From Fibrobacterota bacterium (GTDB lineage: Bacteria > Fibrobacterota > Chitinivibrionia > Chitinivibrionales > Chitinispirillaceae), in NCBI GenBank assembly GCA_023459055.1, contig JAEWVR010000003.1, forward strand, positions 124,001-188,000: a DNA stretch of 64,000 bases, given 5' to 3'. Numbering within the stretch: the stretch's first letter is position 1; each line of letters starts with the position of its first letter. The notes below the pieces were generated by a model. That model was not told the DNA's origin and did no database searches. It saw only the letters and a list, made by a program, of their open reading frames with translations. Shown piece after piece: positions 53,333 through 62,001 of the stretch. A program made the position numbers and the translations under genes.

Positions 53333-53338
53333 TATAAT
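53333..53338 (+). promoter_or_regulatory. -10-like TATAAT of Crp-like gene
   Basis: TATAAT at 53333-53338 lies 15 bases before the ATG at 53354, with no Shine-Dalgarno sequence between. If used, the leader is about 9 bases, close to leaderless. No good -35 hexamer is found at 16-18 bases. Confidence 0.3.
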
Positions 53339-53353
53339 TAATGCCCTTACAAT

Positions 53354-54304
53354 ATGAAACCACTAGTAAAATCATTTAAGGCTGGTACAGCATTGTTCCA
53401 TGAAAATGATCGCTCGCGTGAACTGTATATAATACAGTCGGGTAATGTAAAAATTTACAAGATGAATGGAAACAGGGAAATTGAAATAGCCGTACTTGGC
53501 AAAGGCGCTGTCTTTGGGGAAATGGCCTTAATTGATGGTAAGCCGAGAAGTGCATCTGCAAAGGCGGTAAACGATTGCAGTGTGGTCATCATCGACTCAG
53601 AAACATTTAATCAAAAGATTGCAGGAGTACCCTCATGGTTCATGTCAATAATCAGAATGTCAAGCAATAAAATCAGACAGGCGAATGAACGTCTTAAACT
53701 GTCACGAGGTAATTATGAAGAGCCCCGTATTGTTATTGCATTATTACACCTGTTTCGTAAATACCATTTCAACAATGCAGTTCCCGTTGCGTCAATGCAC
53801 AATAACCTTATCGAATTACTGGGTGTCACCTACCAGACGACATCAATGGTTATTGAGTTCCTTTTAAAAAACCGCTTTATTGAAATCGAAAACGGCCATT
53901 TGTCAATCGTCGTTTTTTCACAGTACTGCGAATACTGTGAATTTTTGCGCATGATGATGCGTAAAGCATTTGTCAAAATGCCGGAAATTCCGGGAGCAAT
54001 GCAGAAAATACTGATTGCTACGTCAACTGCAAATCACTCGATTTTGCATAGTGACGAACAAGTGACACCAATTGCCGGTAATGCATTATGGGATATAATT
54101 TCTAATGTCAATCTCCAAAAGGAGTATAATAACATTATTCTGTTTTTGCGTGACCACAATCTTCTTACTGCGGTGAAATCAGAAAACAAAAACAGCGATA
54201 AGGACCAAAACCCTATCGCATCGTATCAATTTAAAATCAACAATGCGCATTGGAAAAAACTATGTTTGTATGTCAAGTTCAAAGATTATATGACAATTGC
54301 CTGA
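53354..54304 (+). CDS. Crp/Fnr-like cyclic-nucleotide-binding regulator
   Basis: The 316-residue protein has an N-terminal cyclic-nucleotide-binding domain (about 5-120; ALFHENDRSRELYIIQSG, GAVFGEMALIDGKPRSASA) and a winged-helix-like region (about 130-195; LIELLGVTYQTTSMVIEFLLKNRFIEI). The C-terminal 120 residues are not typical of Crp and hold a second helical segment (IISNVNLQKEYNNIILFL). The phosphate-binding Arg of cAMP receptors is present in the PRSASA loop, but ligand type is uncertain. The start has no Shine-Dalgarno sequence. The gene overlaps the downstream beta-helix gene, so the two are linked. Confidence 0.82.
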   Translation: MKPLVKSFKAGTALFHENDRSRELYIIQSGNVKIYKMNGNREIEIAVLGKGAVFGEMALIDGKPRSASAKAVNDCSVVIIDSETFNQKIAGVPSWFMSIIRMSSNKIRQANERLKLSRGNYEEPRIVIALLHLFRKYHFNNAVPVASMHNNLIELLGVTYQTTSMVIEFLLKNRFIEIENGHLSIVVFSQYCEYCEFLRMMMRKAFVKMPEIPGAMQKILIATSTANHSILHSDEQVTPIAGNALWDIISNVNLQKEYNNIILFLRDHNLLTAVKSENKNSDKDQNPIASYQFKINNAHWKKLCLYVKFKDYMTIA

Positions 54305-55509
54305 CTATTGGTTTATTTTCCTTCATTAGCATGATATCTCCTTTGGTCATCATGCTATTGGTAACATCATCCCCTGCTGAGGAATATGCTCCATCAGTAA
54401 TTCTTAAAGAAACACGATGGAACCTGGAGGAAAGTCCCTACATCATCGAAAGGGATTTGACTATAGAGAGAGGTGCAAGTCTGACCATTGCACCCGGTGT
54501 CAGAATTATTATTCGAAAACCAAAACTATTTGACACGATCACTCAATACGATGCATCAGATTCTGTACTGGTATCGATCCGCGTTAAAGGTGCCCTGAAC
54601 TGCATTGGTAAACGAGATCACCGTATACAGTTTATTCCTCAAAGTGCCTCTAAAAACACCATTGGCTGGTATGGAATAGTTTTCGACAATGCCCCTGGTA
54701 ATTTTACAGAGATTGCATTTACTGATATAGTAAATGCATACAGAGCTCTATCTGTACGACAGTCCGAGCCTGTTATAAGGAACAATATTATTGAATTCAA
54801 TCATATCGGAATTTATTGCTCTGTAAATGGAAATGCAAAAATTTACAACAATATAATCACTGGCAATTTTCTGGCAGGTATTCATATCCGTGAAGCGAAC
54901 CCCCACATCGCAAATAATATAATCGTTAACAACAGGAATAATGGTGTTTTGTGTGATGGAAAATCGAAAATAAACTTCGAGTACAATTGTGTATTCGGAA
55001 ACACTGATGGCGACTTTCTTGATTGTCAACCTGAACTTGGAGTAGTAGTCAGGAACAGGAAAAAGGGTACACCCGAAACCGATATTGCGCACAATATTTA
55101 CAAAGATCCGGTATTTAAAGGATCTCAGGCAGAATCTGATGCAAAGGCACAGGATATAACTATTCCTACTGATATGTCGGATATTAAAGATACAACTCTT
55201 GCGAATATCTATTATGAAAATGCCACTGCACCACACGATTCCCCTATAGAAAGTAAAACAGGTGCAAAGCGTTTTGAGCTCAGCAGCTATTCACCATGTA
55301 TTGAATCAGGTCTTCCCGGTGAAGATTTTAAAAACGTTGACAAATCACGAAACACGATGGGTATCTGGGGCGGACCGGAATATTTTGTTACAAAAGAAAA
55401 AGCCGCCACAAACGCTCCGGCAAAAAAAACACCTGCAAAGTCAGGCGGTCATGGAGCTCCTAAAAAATCAGGTGGCCATGGTGCACCCAAGAAAAAAGGC
55501 GGACACTGA
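54262..55509 (+). CDS. Secreted right-handed beta-helix protein with Lys/Gly/His repeats
   Basis: The 415-residue product has a signal or anchor sequence (about 12-40, ending near TSSPAEE) and a parallel beta-helix (about 55-260; APGVRIIIRKP, NNIIEFNHIGIYC, NNIITGNFLAGIHI, NNIIVNNRNNGVLC) of the NosD/CASH type. The last 30 residues are a low-complexity tail with SGGHGAPKK repeats. The start at 54262 (GGAAA 7 bases before) overlaps the Crp-like gene by 43 bases; an ATG at 54331 is possible but lacks a binding site. A carbohydrate-binding or metal-binding surface protein is a guess. Confidence 0.75.
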   Translation: MFVCQVQRLYDNCLTIGLFSFISMISPLVIMLLVTSSPAEEYAPSVILKETRWNLEESPYIIERDLTIERGASLTIAPGVRIIIRKPKLFDTITQYDASDSVLVSIRVKGALNCIGKRDHRIQFIPQSASKNTIGWYGIVFDNAPGNFTEIAFTDIVNAYRALSVRQSEPVIRNNIIEFNHIGIYCSVNGNAKIYNNIITGNFLAGIHIREANPHIANNIIVNNRNNGVLCDGKSKINFEYNCVFGNTDGDFLDCQPELGVVVRNRKKGTPETDIAHNIYKDPVFKGSQAESDAKAQDITIPTDMSDIKDTTLANIYYENATAPHDSPIESKTGAKRFELSSYSPCIESGLPGEDFKNVDKSRNTMGIWGGPEYFVTKEKAATNAPAKKTPAKSGGHGAPKKSGGHGAPKKKGGH

Positions 55510-55522
55510 TCTTTTTGGCCTG

Positions 55523-56338
55523 CTAATTGAGCATCCTGAATGTAAACGGAATGATAATCCACACCGCACATGGCGTACCATTAATTGTTGCCGGCTCAAA
55601 TTCAAGCTGCAGGCAGGCATTATACACTGATTCTTTTGTACCGTAACCAAGATCATTAAGAACAATTGCTTTCTTAACTTTTCCATCAATGTCAACAAGT
55701 ACCCGGACTTTCACAACACCTTCGACTCTGTTTTCGGTCATTTCGGGTGTATATTCCGGTTTAACGACATTTTTAATTTTAGGTGTTGACGTTATCGTAG
55801 TAACACTGACAAGCTGTCCTTTCAACTCCTCTTTTGTTACCGTAAAGGTGTCAATCGGTGCATTAAGTGTATTGCCCAGCTTGCCAATAACAGCATCAGA
55901 TGCACTGCCGCCGCTCCCTAGCCCTGTGGAATAAACACGCTTCAATCCATATACTCTTCGCACTACCTTCGGTTGCTCAGTCTGCGGCTGTTGTTCTACA
56001 ATATCATTCTGTTTCTGTGCCAGCACCGGATTTTGTGTCAGGTCGACAGGCTCTTTTGGAATCTCTGCCGGCTTTGGCGGTACGATTTCCTCTTTTTTCT
56101 TTTCCTTTACAACCCGAACAATCTCTTTTGGTTTCTCCTGGATGATAAAACTTGTTGTTATCTGTGATATCTTCTCTTCAAGTGTCTTTACAGGAGGAAC
56201 GTTCCGGTGAAGATAATACCCACCACACCCAAACAGAAAAAGCGACACCACAACGATAATTGTGAAATAATCACGTTTACCATAACGATCCATGTCATGG
56301 GATGCATACCGGGCGAGCAGTTTTTCACGTGAATCCAA
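55523..56338 (-). CDS. tonB: TonB-family energy transducer
   Basis: The 271-residue protein has one N-terminal membrane helix (YFTIIVVVSLFLFGCGGYYL), a Lys/Glu/Pro-rich periplasmic linker (about 50-130) and a C-terminal TonB-type domain (about 185-270; VVKPEYTPEMTENRVEGVVKV, LDGKVKKAIVLNDLGYG). It couples the proton-driven ExbB/ExbD motor to outer-membrane receptors. It is the last gene of an exbB-exbD-exbD-tonB cluster, two bases after the second exbD. No receptor is nearby. Confidence 0.88.
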   Translation of the reverse strand: MDSREKLLARYASHDMDRYGKRDYFTIIVVVSLFLFGCGGYYLHRNVPPVKTLEEKISQITTSFIIQEKPKEIVRVVKEKKKEEIVPPKPAEIPKEPVDLTQNPVLAQKQNDIVEQQPQTEQPKVVRRVYGLKRVYSTGLGSGGSASDAVIGKLGNTLNAPIDTFTVTKEELKGQLVSVTTITSTPKIKNVVKPEYTPEMTENRVEGVVKVRVLVDIDGKVKKAIVLNDLGYGTKESVYNACLQLEFEPATINGTPCAVWIIIPFTFRMLN

Positions 56339-56340
56339 CG

Positions 56341-56808
56341 CTATTCCTCCTGCACCACAAGCACCTTGAAATCATCAAAACCGGCTTTTGAACAGGTGAA
56401 CATAACCTTTTTAACAATCGAGAAAGGAATCTCCTTGTCCGCCTGAATCAGGAGTTTCCCTTTTGACAAAGAATCCTTATTTTTTACAGCCTGCGCTTTC
56501 ATCATTTTAAACAGTTCCGGAATCAGGAAATCCTCTGATGACGCAATTTTCTGATTTGTTACAATAACTTCATCATCCACGAGCACCTGTGACTGCGTTA
56601 TATGAAGATTGCAGTACGGTTGAGGACTCTTTGATGCATCAGAGAGCGGCAGTTCGAGATCGGTTGATGGTGTCACGAGATTGCCTTCAACAGAAAAGCT
56701 CTGAATCAGAAAAAACAGCAGAATCACCATTATATCAACAAGTGACGTCAGCTGAGGCCTGAACGTCCCCCCCTTATCCAGTCCTTTATGAAGATCCCGT
56801 GCTTTCAT
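56341..56808 (-). CDS. exbD: ExbD/TolR-family protein with conserved Asp
   Basis: The 155-residue protein has a short cytosolic part, one membrane helix (SLVDIMVILLFFLIQSF) and a periplasmic domain. Asp25 in TSLVDIMVILL matches the proton-carrying Asp of E. coli ExbD (Asp25). It overlaps the preceding exbD by four bases. It is likely the ion-translocating partner of the ExbB homologue. Confidence 0.88.
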   Translation of the reverse strand: MKARDLHKGLDKGGTFRPQLTSLVDIMVILLFFLIQSFSVEGNLVTPSTDLELPLSDASKSPQPYCNLHITQSQVLVDDEVIVTNQKIASSEDFLIPELFKMMKAQAVKNKDSLSKGKLLIQADKEIPFSIVKKVMFTCSKAGFDDFKVLVVQEE

Positions 56809-57296
56809 TCTGATACTCCGGGGTCTGTTGTGGCACTTGACAAACCGACCTTTGAAAATCCGGCACTTCTGCAGATATCCATTGTTTTGACAATTGTTTT
56901 AAAAGGGATCTGGTCTACTGACGCAACAACAACCTCCCCCTTGAAATCAGTTTCTGATGCCCGAGCCAGAAGCCGTTTTGATAGTGTATCGAATGGAATC
57001 ACACTATTAACGTTCGGTAAAGAATCAAGCAGCTTATCTCCAAGCACAAGGCCGACATAGTGGTTATCGAGACGAACGGTTAATTTCGGCTGCGGTTTTT
57101 CCTGCGAATTGTTCATTGATGAGTCAACGTTCGGGGGAAGTGTAAATTCGACAATTGCCAACTTTGTAAAGATTGCCATTGATATCAGAAACGCAACAAG
57201 AATAATAAAAATATTCATGAGCGGCGTGATATCAAGTTCAATCTCATCCTCAAGAGTCTCTGATGGCTTCGATGCTCTGAAAAATTTAAGCTGCAT
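56805..57296 (-). CDS. exbD: ExbD-like protein with Asn in place of the key Asp
   Basis: The 163-residue protein has the ExbD layout: cytosolic start, a membrane helix (LMNIFIILVAFLISMAIF) and a periplasmic beta/alpha domain. The position of the essential Asp (E. coli ExbD Asp25) is Asn28 here (ITPLMNIFIILV), so it cannot carry protons as usual. It is next to a second ExbD gene with the Asp, and to the ExbB homologue with stop and start adjoining (TAAATG). A non-translocating or regulatory ExbD subunit, possibly in a hetero-oligomer, is inferred. Confidence 0.85.
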   Translation of the reverse strand: MQLKFFRASKPSETLEDEIELDITPLMNIFIILVAFLISMAIFTKLAIVEFTLPPNVDSSMNNSQEKPQPKLTVRLDNHYVGLVLGDKLLDSLPNVNSVIPFDTLSKRLLARASETDFKGEVVVASVDQIPFKTIVKTMDICRSAGFSKVGLSSATTDPGVSE

Positions 57297-57926
57297 TTAT
57301 GAACGTTTCTTTTTTAAATAATTCATACACTTTACAACGGATTCATCAAGATCTTTAACAAGCTGATTCTGTTTGTTTGACAGAATTGTATAAAACACCA
57401 TACAAAACACTGCAACTATAAGCCCAAAAGCAGTACATGTCATAAACTCTGATATACCCTTGGCAAGCATCGCGGCCTTCTTTGATGCCTCAACGGAAAC
57501 CAGTGATGAAAACGAGAGCTGCAACCCGCTGATAGTTCCTAAAAGCCCAACCAGTGTTGCGATGTTCGCAAAAAGTGCAAGGTAATTAAGCCTTTTTGTA
57601 AATCGCGGCACCTGGCTGATCGACAACTCTTCAACACCCTCCTGAATTTCGTCAATTGACATGTTCTCACTATATCTGTCAACCGCAATACGAAGCAGTG
57701 ATTGCAACGGAGCTTTTGACGAAACAACAGTTTTTGCATCATTGACCCTATTTTCATTAAGAGCTTTTGCAATATCGGCCACCATCCTGCGTCCATTTCC
57801 CGCGCAAATGACATAGTAAAAGATCATTCGTTCGATTACCACGGCAACGCCAACTGCAAGTACCGCAAGTATCACCCACATATACGTTCCACCACCCTCA
57901 AACCACGTTGCAAGAGAATCTATCAT
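57297..57926 (-). CDS. exbB: MotA/TolQ/ExbB proton-channel protein
   Basis: The 209-residue protein has three membrane helices (about 15-35, 105-130 and 150-175) and the family motif (LVGLLGTISGLQLSF, later EFMTCTAFGLIVAVF). It forms the stator that with ExbD uses the proton gradient. It is first in the four-gene cluster. The start follows the family length; GGAG lies about 7-8 bases ahead. Confidence 0.9.
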   Translation of the reverse strand: MIDSLATWFEGGGTYMWVILAVLAVGVAVVIERMIFYYVICAGNGRRMVADIAKALNENRVNDAKTVVSSKAPLQSLLRIAVDRYSENMSIDEIQEGVEELSISQVPRFTKRLNYLALFANIATLVGLLGTISGLQLSFSSLVSVEASKKAAMLAKGISEFMTCTAFGLIVAVFCMVFYTILSNKQNQLVKDLDESVVKCMNYLKKKRS

Positions 57927-58240
57927 TGTTTCCTCCAGAATAATTTTAAATCAAAATCAGGTACAACATTAAAAAGAGTAATTACAGCATTACAACCATT
58001 GCCTGAATTGGAGAAATCAGGCAAAAAAAAGTTGTTATTCTGTGTAAATCCAGCAACTAATTGTATATCAATACGATATAATTATAACTGTACCATACTG
58101 CAAAAATAATTATCGGCACTGCTATATCAAATATCTGTAATTTCGGGATTGCAAATCAGATATTGTCAGCGTTTCCAATCTCTACCGGATTTAAGTATTG
58201 ATTGATACCGGAATTACGGATACAGTTCAAAATTATCTTC
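57927..58240. other. Intergenic region upstream of exbB cluster
   Basis: The 314 bases hold no supported gene or repeat. AT-rich stretches around 58060-58105 could contain a minus-strand promoter for the exb cluster, but no clear -35/-10 pair is seen. It also separates the cluster from the GT9 gene. Confidence 0.35.
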
Positions 58241-59545
58241 TTAAATAGTAACAGCGTCTTGAAGTCTTTTTGAAGTCATTGTAATATCAAGAGTTTCAGC
58301 GTTAACATCTTTGTAAACACGTTCCAAAGATGCTGTACTAAAAAGATCAGAAGAAATTGAACATAACGTTGACAGGGCATTAAGTACAGTAAGCGGATGA
58401 ATCGATTTCATGCATTTATTATTGCCTCGACAAGGGACTTTGTCCACCCTGTAAATGCATGGGCTACAGTAAATATCATTATTCTGCAAAGCGATTTGAT
58501 TTACATATTCATAGTCAGCATAATGCGTTCTATTACCAGGACCCCACAGTGAGATAGTTTTTGTACCAAGACTTAACGCAATATGAAATAAGCCGGAGTC
58601 ATTAGTAAGCATACACTGTGCATTTTCTATAAGCGACAGTACTTGTCCAAAAGGTAATTGTCCTGCGATATTATGTGTTGACTTTTTGGATTTTTCAGTG
58701 AGTTTTTCATAAATTCCTGCATTACAGGTGAATTCATCGGCGCTTCCGATCAGGTAAATAGTACCTGCATACACACAGGAAAAGACATTTATCAATTCAG
58801 CAAAATACTCCCCCGGCCACTTCCTTTCTGTAAGCAGTTCTGATGCATTTGGATTAACAACGATATACTTACTGTTGTAATTACCACTTGCGTTTGTCAA
58901 AAAAAGCTGTGTTTTTTCAATATCATCTTTTAAAACAATTGGTTTGTCAAGCGTTAGATTTGTTGAATAGGCACCACATGCTTTCGCCAACATCATGTAT
59001 ATCCAGCTGATATTTCTATTATCGTTAAAGTAAACCAGATGAGTATGAAGTCCTAAACGAAAGGCGGTACTTTCCCTGTAAAAACCATAGCGATTTCTTG
59101 CCAGACTAAAAGTAGCTAAAAGAGTTGAATAAGCGGAGTAAACTTCCAAATCAAAATAAAGATCAACACGTAATTGCCAAAACCTGAATAATACTTTGAG
59201 TGAACTTACTATTGTAGAGCTAATTGACAAATCATCAACATACAAAACCTTATTAATATTATTCAACCTTTCGACAATTATTTTATTTTTACAAGATGTT
59301 ACAACAACAATTGTTGCATCCGGGTATCTATTACGAATTTCGCGTATCATTGGAGTTGCCCTGCAGATACTGCCCATCCCAACAAGTTTTGCAATCACAA
59401 TGGTTTTAACACCAGATGCAGTAGAATCATGATTACGATTGAGGAGAATACCAACAGGACGAACAATGCAATTTAAAAAAAGCGCAACCGGACGCAATAC
59501 TACTCTGTCAAGAAATATTTTCTGGTTAAATTTTAATGCGCTCAT
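58241..59545 (-). CDS. GT9 (heptosyltransferase-like) glycosyltransferase
   Basis: The 434-residue protein shows GT9 features: VGMGSICRATPMIREIRNRYP near the N-terminus, KYIVVNPNASELL, and the C-terminal LTNDSGLFHIALSLGTKTISLWGP, with a Cys-rich YCSPCIY...CRGNNKC section. GT9 enzymes transfer heptose or other sugars in lipopolysaccharide cores. Its start overlaps the stop of the membrane-protein gene by four bases, so it forms an operon with it. It may work with the GmhB homologue, but the sugar is not known. Confidence 0.85.
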   Translation of the reverse strand: MSALKFNQKIFLDRVVLRPVALFLNCIVRPVGILLNRNHDSTASGVKTIVIAKLVGMGSICRATPMIREIRNRYPDATIVVVTSCKNKIIVERLNNINKVLYVDDLSISSTIVSSLKVLFRFWQLRVDLYFDLEVYSAYSTLLATFSLARNRYGFYRESTAFRLGLHTHLVYFNDNRNISWIYMMLAKACGAYSTNLTLDKPIVLKDDIEKTQLFLTNASGNYNSKYIVVNPNASELLTERKWPGEYFAELINVFSCVYAGTIYLIGSADEFTCNAGIYEKLTEKSKKSTHNIAGQLPFGQVLSLIENAQCMLTNDSGLFHIALSLGTKTISLWGPGNRTHYADYEYVNQIALQNNDIYCSPCIYRVDKVPCRGNNKCMKSIHPLTVLNALSTLCSISSDLFSTASLERVYKDVNAETLDITMTSKRLQDAVTI

Positions 59546-61188
59546 TTATCTGACCCTTTATTCTTAAGAATAAATAACACCATCGTTGAAAACGCAAAAT
59601 AAACTACACATAAAATAATAAATATTTTAAATGAAATAATCTGCCAGGGTGCATGCGCCCAATTGTCTGTAATTAAAGAGAGCCAATTACGTTCTGGAAT
59701 TATAATACGACCCGGGCCGACATGTCCACCACCATAATAGTAGACGGTTTGAGTCAGAATGCCAGTTATGTCAGTAAATAAAAATAAACCTGAGATAACT
59801 GCAAACCAGTTAAATGATTTATCTTTTAGTAAATACCAGAAGATATACAATTCAGTTGCATAAAATGCATAAGAATAATAACCGGCAACTGCCGTTACCC
59901 TCTGGGCATACGTCGCAGTTTCAATACCAAGCTTCATTAAAGCAACGAATAGTGCTCCCTGAAGGATGACTGAAAATATAAAGAAAAGCGTTAATGGATC
60001 ATACATTTTTTTAACGATAGAAGGCAGAGATCTGACAAGTAAAATCAGCGTAATAGCATAAAGAACACCATAGAATATATAAACAAGTGGGAAATTTGCT
60101 ATACTTGACCAGTTGCCAACCCAGATCCGGAGAGTAATGATTTTAACAACCTGAGTGTAACCATCCAGAGAGGTTATATAGAAATCAATAAAGCTTTTGA
60201 CATAATTTATAGCATATCCGCTATTCTGAAGGTCTGATTGTATCAGGTTTCCATCCATTTGTCCTGTGATTTTCAAATGGAATAACAGCATAGGCAGTGA
60301 TATGCATAAAGCAGTAACTGCGAAAAGCACTGTAGAAAAAAGATAACGGGCATTTTTATTTGCTATATATGCGACAATACCGATAAGGAAAAAGGCAGGC
60401 AAAAAAAGTAATGCATACGTTTTGGTGATTATCGAAAGTCCAGTAACTGTTCCAGCCAGTAATGCATAAATAAGTGCAGTTTGTTTTTTTTCTGATGATG
60501 CTATCAGCGTTTTAAGTAAAAGGAGACATATTAAAGCATTAAACGTATATGCCAGTGCATCATTTGAAATTCTTGCACCGATCATATAAATCATCGGCTG
60601 GATTGTAAACAACACAACAAAAAAAAGTTTATATTTTCCTTTACCATCATCAGGAATTACTCTTCCGAATAAGTAAAAAGGAATCATCGATAATGAGAGT
60701 AATAAAAGCGAAAGAAATGAAAAACAATAGTATGCCTGAATAAAATATGAGGGATTTATTCTTTCTACAATAGAGTTTAAAATCCAGTAATAAAGCGGAG
60801 GATGTTTTCTTTGCCAGTTATTTTCACTATCAACATACTTTACATTTGGAGGGTAAAACTTCATTTTCCAGAGCACGTGCTTTAATGAGTCAATAGTTGA
60901 AAAACTTTGTGTGTAATATTGCTCATAATGAAGTCCGCTGCTATCATTGGTTTCCATGTGTTTGCAAAGTGGCATAATTTTTAACAGTTCTAACGAATTT
61001 TCTGAAATCGGCATTTTTTTAAGATCCCGTTTTCCATGATCATGAAGATATTGAAGATAATCAATATGCCCAATACTATCAAACCCTTCAAGCGGAGGAG
61101 TCATAAGGATCTGGATAGAACCTCGTAGCAGAAATAAACAGAATAGAATCAGAAAAATTTGATTATGTGAAAATATATTACGTTTCAT
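59542..61188 (-). CDS. Multi-pass membrane protein, GT39/DUF2142-like
   Basis: The 548-residue protein has about 11 membrane helices and a first extracytoplasmic loop with the acidic 'PPLEGFDSIGHIDYLQYL' motif, like polyprenyl-phosphate-dependent GT39/DUF2142 transferases. It would transfer a lipid-linked sugar in the periplasm. The start has a weak binding site. It is coupled by a four-base overlap with the GT9 gene. The substrate is unknown. Confidence 0.75.
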   Translation of the reverse strand: MKRNIFSHNQIFLILFCLFLLRGSIQILMTPPLEGFDSIGHIDYLQYLHDHGKRDLKKMPISENSLELLKIMPLCKHMETNDSSGLHYEQYYTQSFSTIDSLKHVLWKMKFYPPNVKYVDSENNWQRKHPPLYYWILNSIVERINPSYFIQAYYCFSFLSLLLLSLSMIPFYLFGRVIPDDGKGKYKLFFVVLFTIQPMIYMIGARISNDALAYTFNALICLLLLKTLIASSEKKQTALIYALLAGTVTGLSIITKTYALLFLPAFFLIGIVAYIANKNARYLFSTVLFAVTALCISLPMLLFHLKITGQMDGNLIQSDLQNSGYAINYVKSFIDFYITSLDGYTQVVKIITLRIWVGNWSSIANFPLVYIFYGVLYAITLILLVRSLPSIVKKMYDPLTLFFIFSVILQGALFVALMKLGIETATYAQRVTAVAGYYSYAFYATELYIFWYLLKDKSFNWFAVISGLFLFTDITGILTQTVYYYGGGHVGPGRIIIPERNWLSLITDNWAHAPWQIISFKIFIILCVVYFAFSTMVLFILKNKGSDK

Positions 61189-61360
61189 TACCAGGTACCT
61201 TTTTGATGCACGCGAATTATATCCCTGCTAACAGGACATTTGATATTTTTCATTGAATCAGATACAATTGCCCTCCGGAATACAGTTCCTCTATCATGAA
61301 CTTACAGAACAACAAGGGTAATTTTCTCAACCATTTAAAAAGAGTACTACGGGGCATAGA

Positions 61361-61393
61361 AATAAAAAAGGAGAACGCAAAGATTCTCCCTTT
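61361..61393 (-). terminator. Terminator of SH3-like gene
   Basis: On the minus strand GGGAGAA (to about 61384) and TTCTCC (61370-61375) form a stem with an 8-base loop, followed by TTTTTTAT. It lies about 35 bases after the stop at 61428. Confidence 0.65.
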
Positions 61394-61427
61394 AAATACC
61401 TGTAACCAAAAAAAACGCAATGCGTTG

Positions 61428-61862
61428 TTACTTTACCTGACGTTCAACAGTTTCTTTGTCTACGTTTTCACGAAGAGCATCTTTGAATGAACGATCGAGG
61501 TTGATCGGGTCTGCGTTTGGATCGTCAGTATCCATAATGTAAACTGGTGTCGGGTTATCGAGGTAACCAACAACTTCTGCATTGTCGAACACGAATGTTC
61601 TGCTTTTACCTGTGGCCTGAACGTTTGACTTTTCAATCCAGCCAACCTGACCATTTACTTTTACTTTATGGAAATTGCCTTTTGAATCGAGAATCGATAG
61701 ACGGTCGCTTGTACCGACAGTAAACAATGGTTTCTCGTACAATTCACGAATTTCGTTTTTGTAGACGCCTACACCATCTTTGTTTGGAGTAACAATTTTC
61801 TCTGCTGCAAACAGTGCAGAGATCGAAAATGCCACTAATAATGCAATCATTCTTAATTTCAT
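61428..61862 (-). CDS. Secreted SH3-like domain protein
   Basis: The 144-residue protein has a signal peptide (MKLRMIALLVAFSISALFAA) and a bacterial SH3-like domain (about 25-85; GVGVYKNEIRELYEKPLFTVG, VKVNGQVGWIEKSNVQ) plus an Asp-rich C-terminus (YIMDTDDPNADPI). SH3b modules often bind peptidoglycan or assist envelope enzymes; the role is unknown. AAGGGG about 7 bases ahead gives a strong start. A promoter candidate and a terminator frame it as a single-gene transcript. Confidence 0.8.
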   Translation of the reverse strand: MKLRMIALLVAFSISALFAAEKIVTPNKDGVGVYKNEIRELYEKPLFTVGTSDRLSILDSKGNFHKVKVNGQVGWIEKSNVQATGKSRTFVFDNAEVVGYLDNPTPVYIMDTDDPNADPINLDRSFKDALRENVDKETVERQVK

Positions 61863-61921
61863 ACAATTACCCCTTCTAAAATGTATCCTATGCTCAAGGA
61901 CCCTTATCTAATAGTAAGTAT

Positions 61922-61950
61922 AATATATTCTTTTTTTTTTATCTATGCAA
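61922..61950 (-). promoter_or_regulatory. Candidate sigma-70 promoter with A-tract
   Basis: On the minus strand, TTGCAT (61945-61950), a 17-base spacer with a run of ten A residues, and TATATT (61922-61927) precede the SH3-like gene by about 60 bases. The A-tract resembles a spacer that bends DNA. Confidence 0.45.
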
Positions 61951-62001
61951 AAAATATTTCTACTCTCTACTATAATAGTATCCAATTGATTAGTAACGGT
62001 T

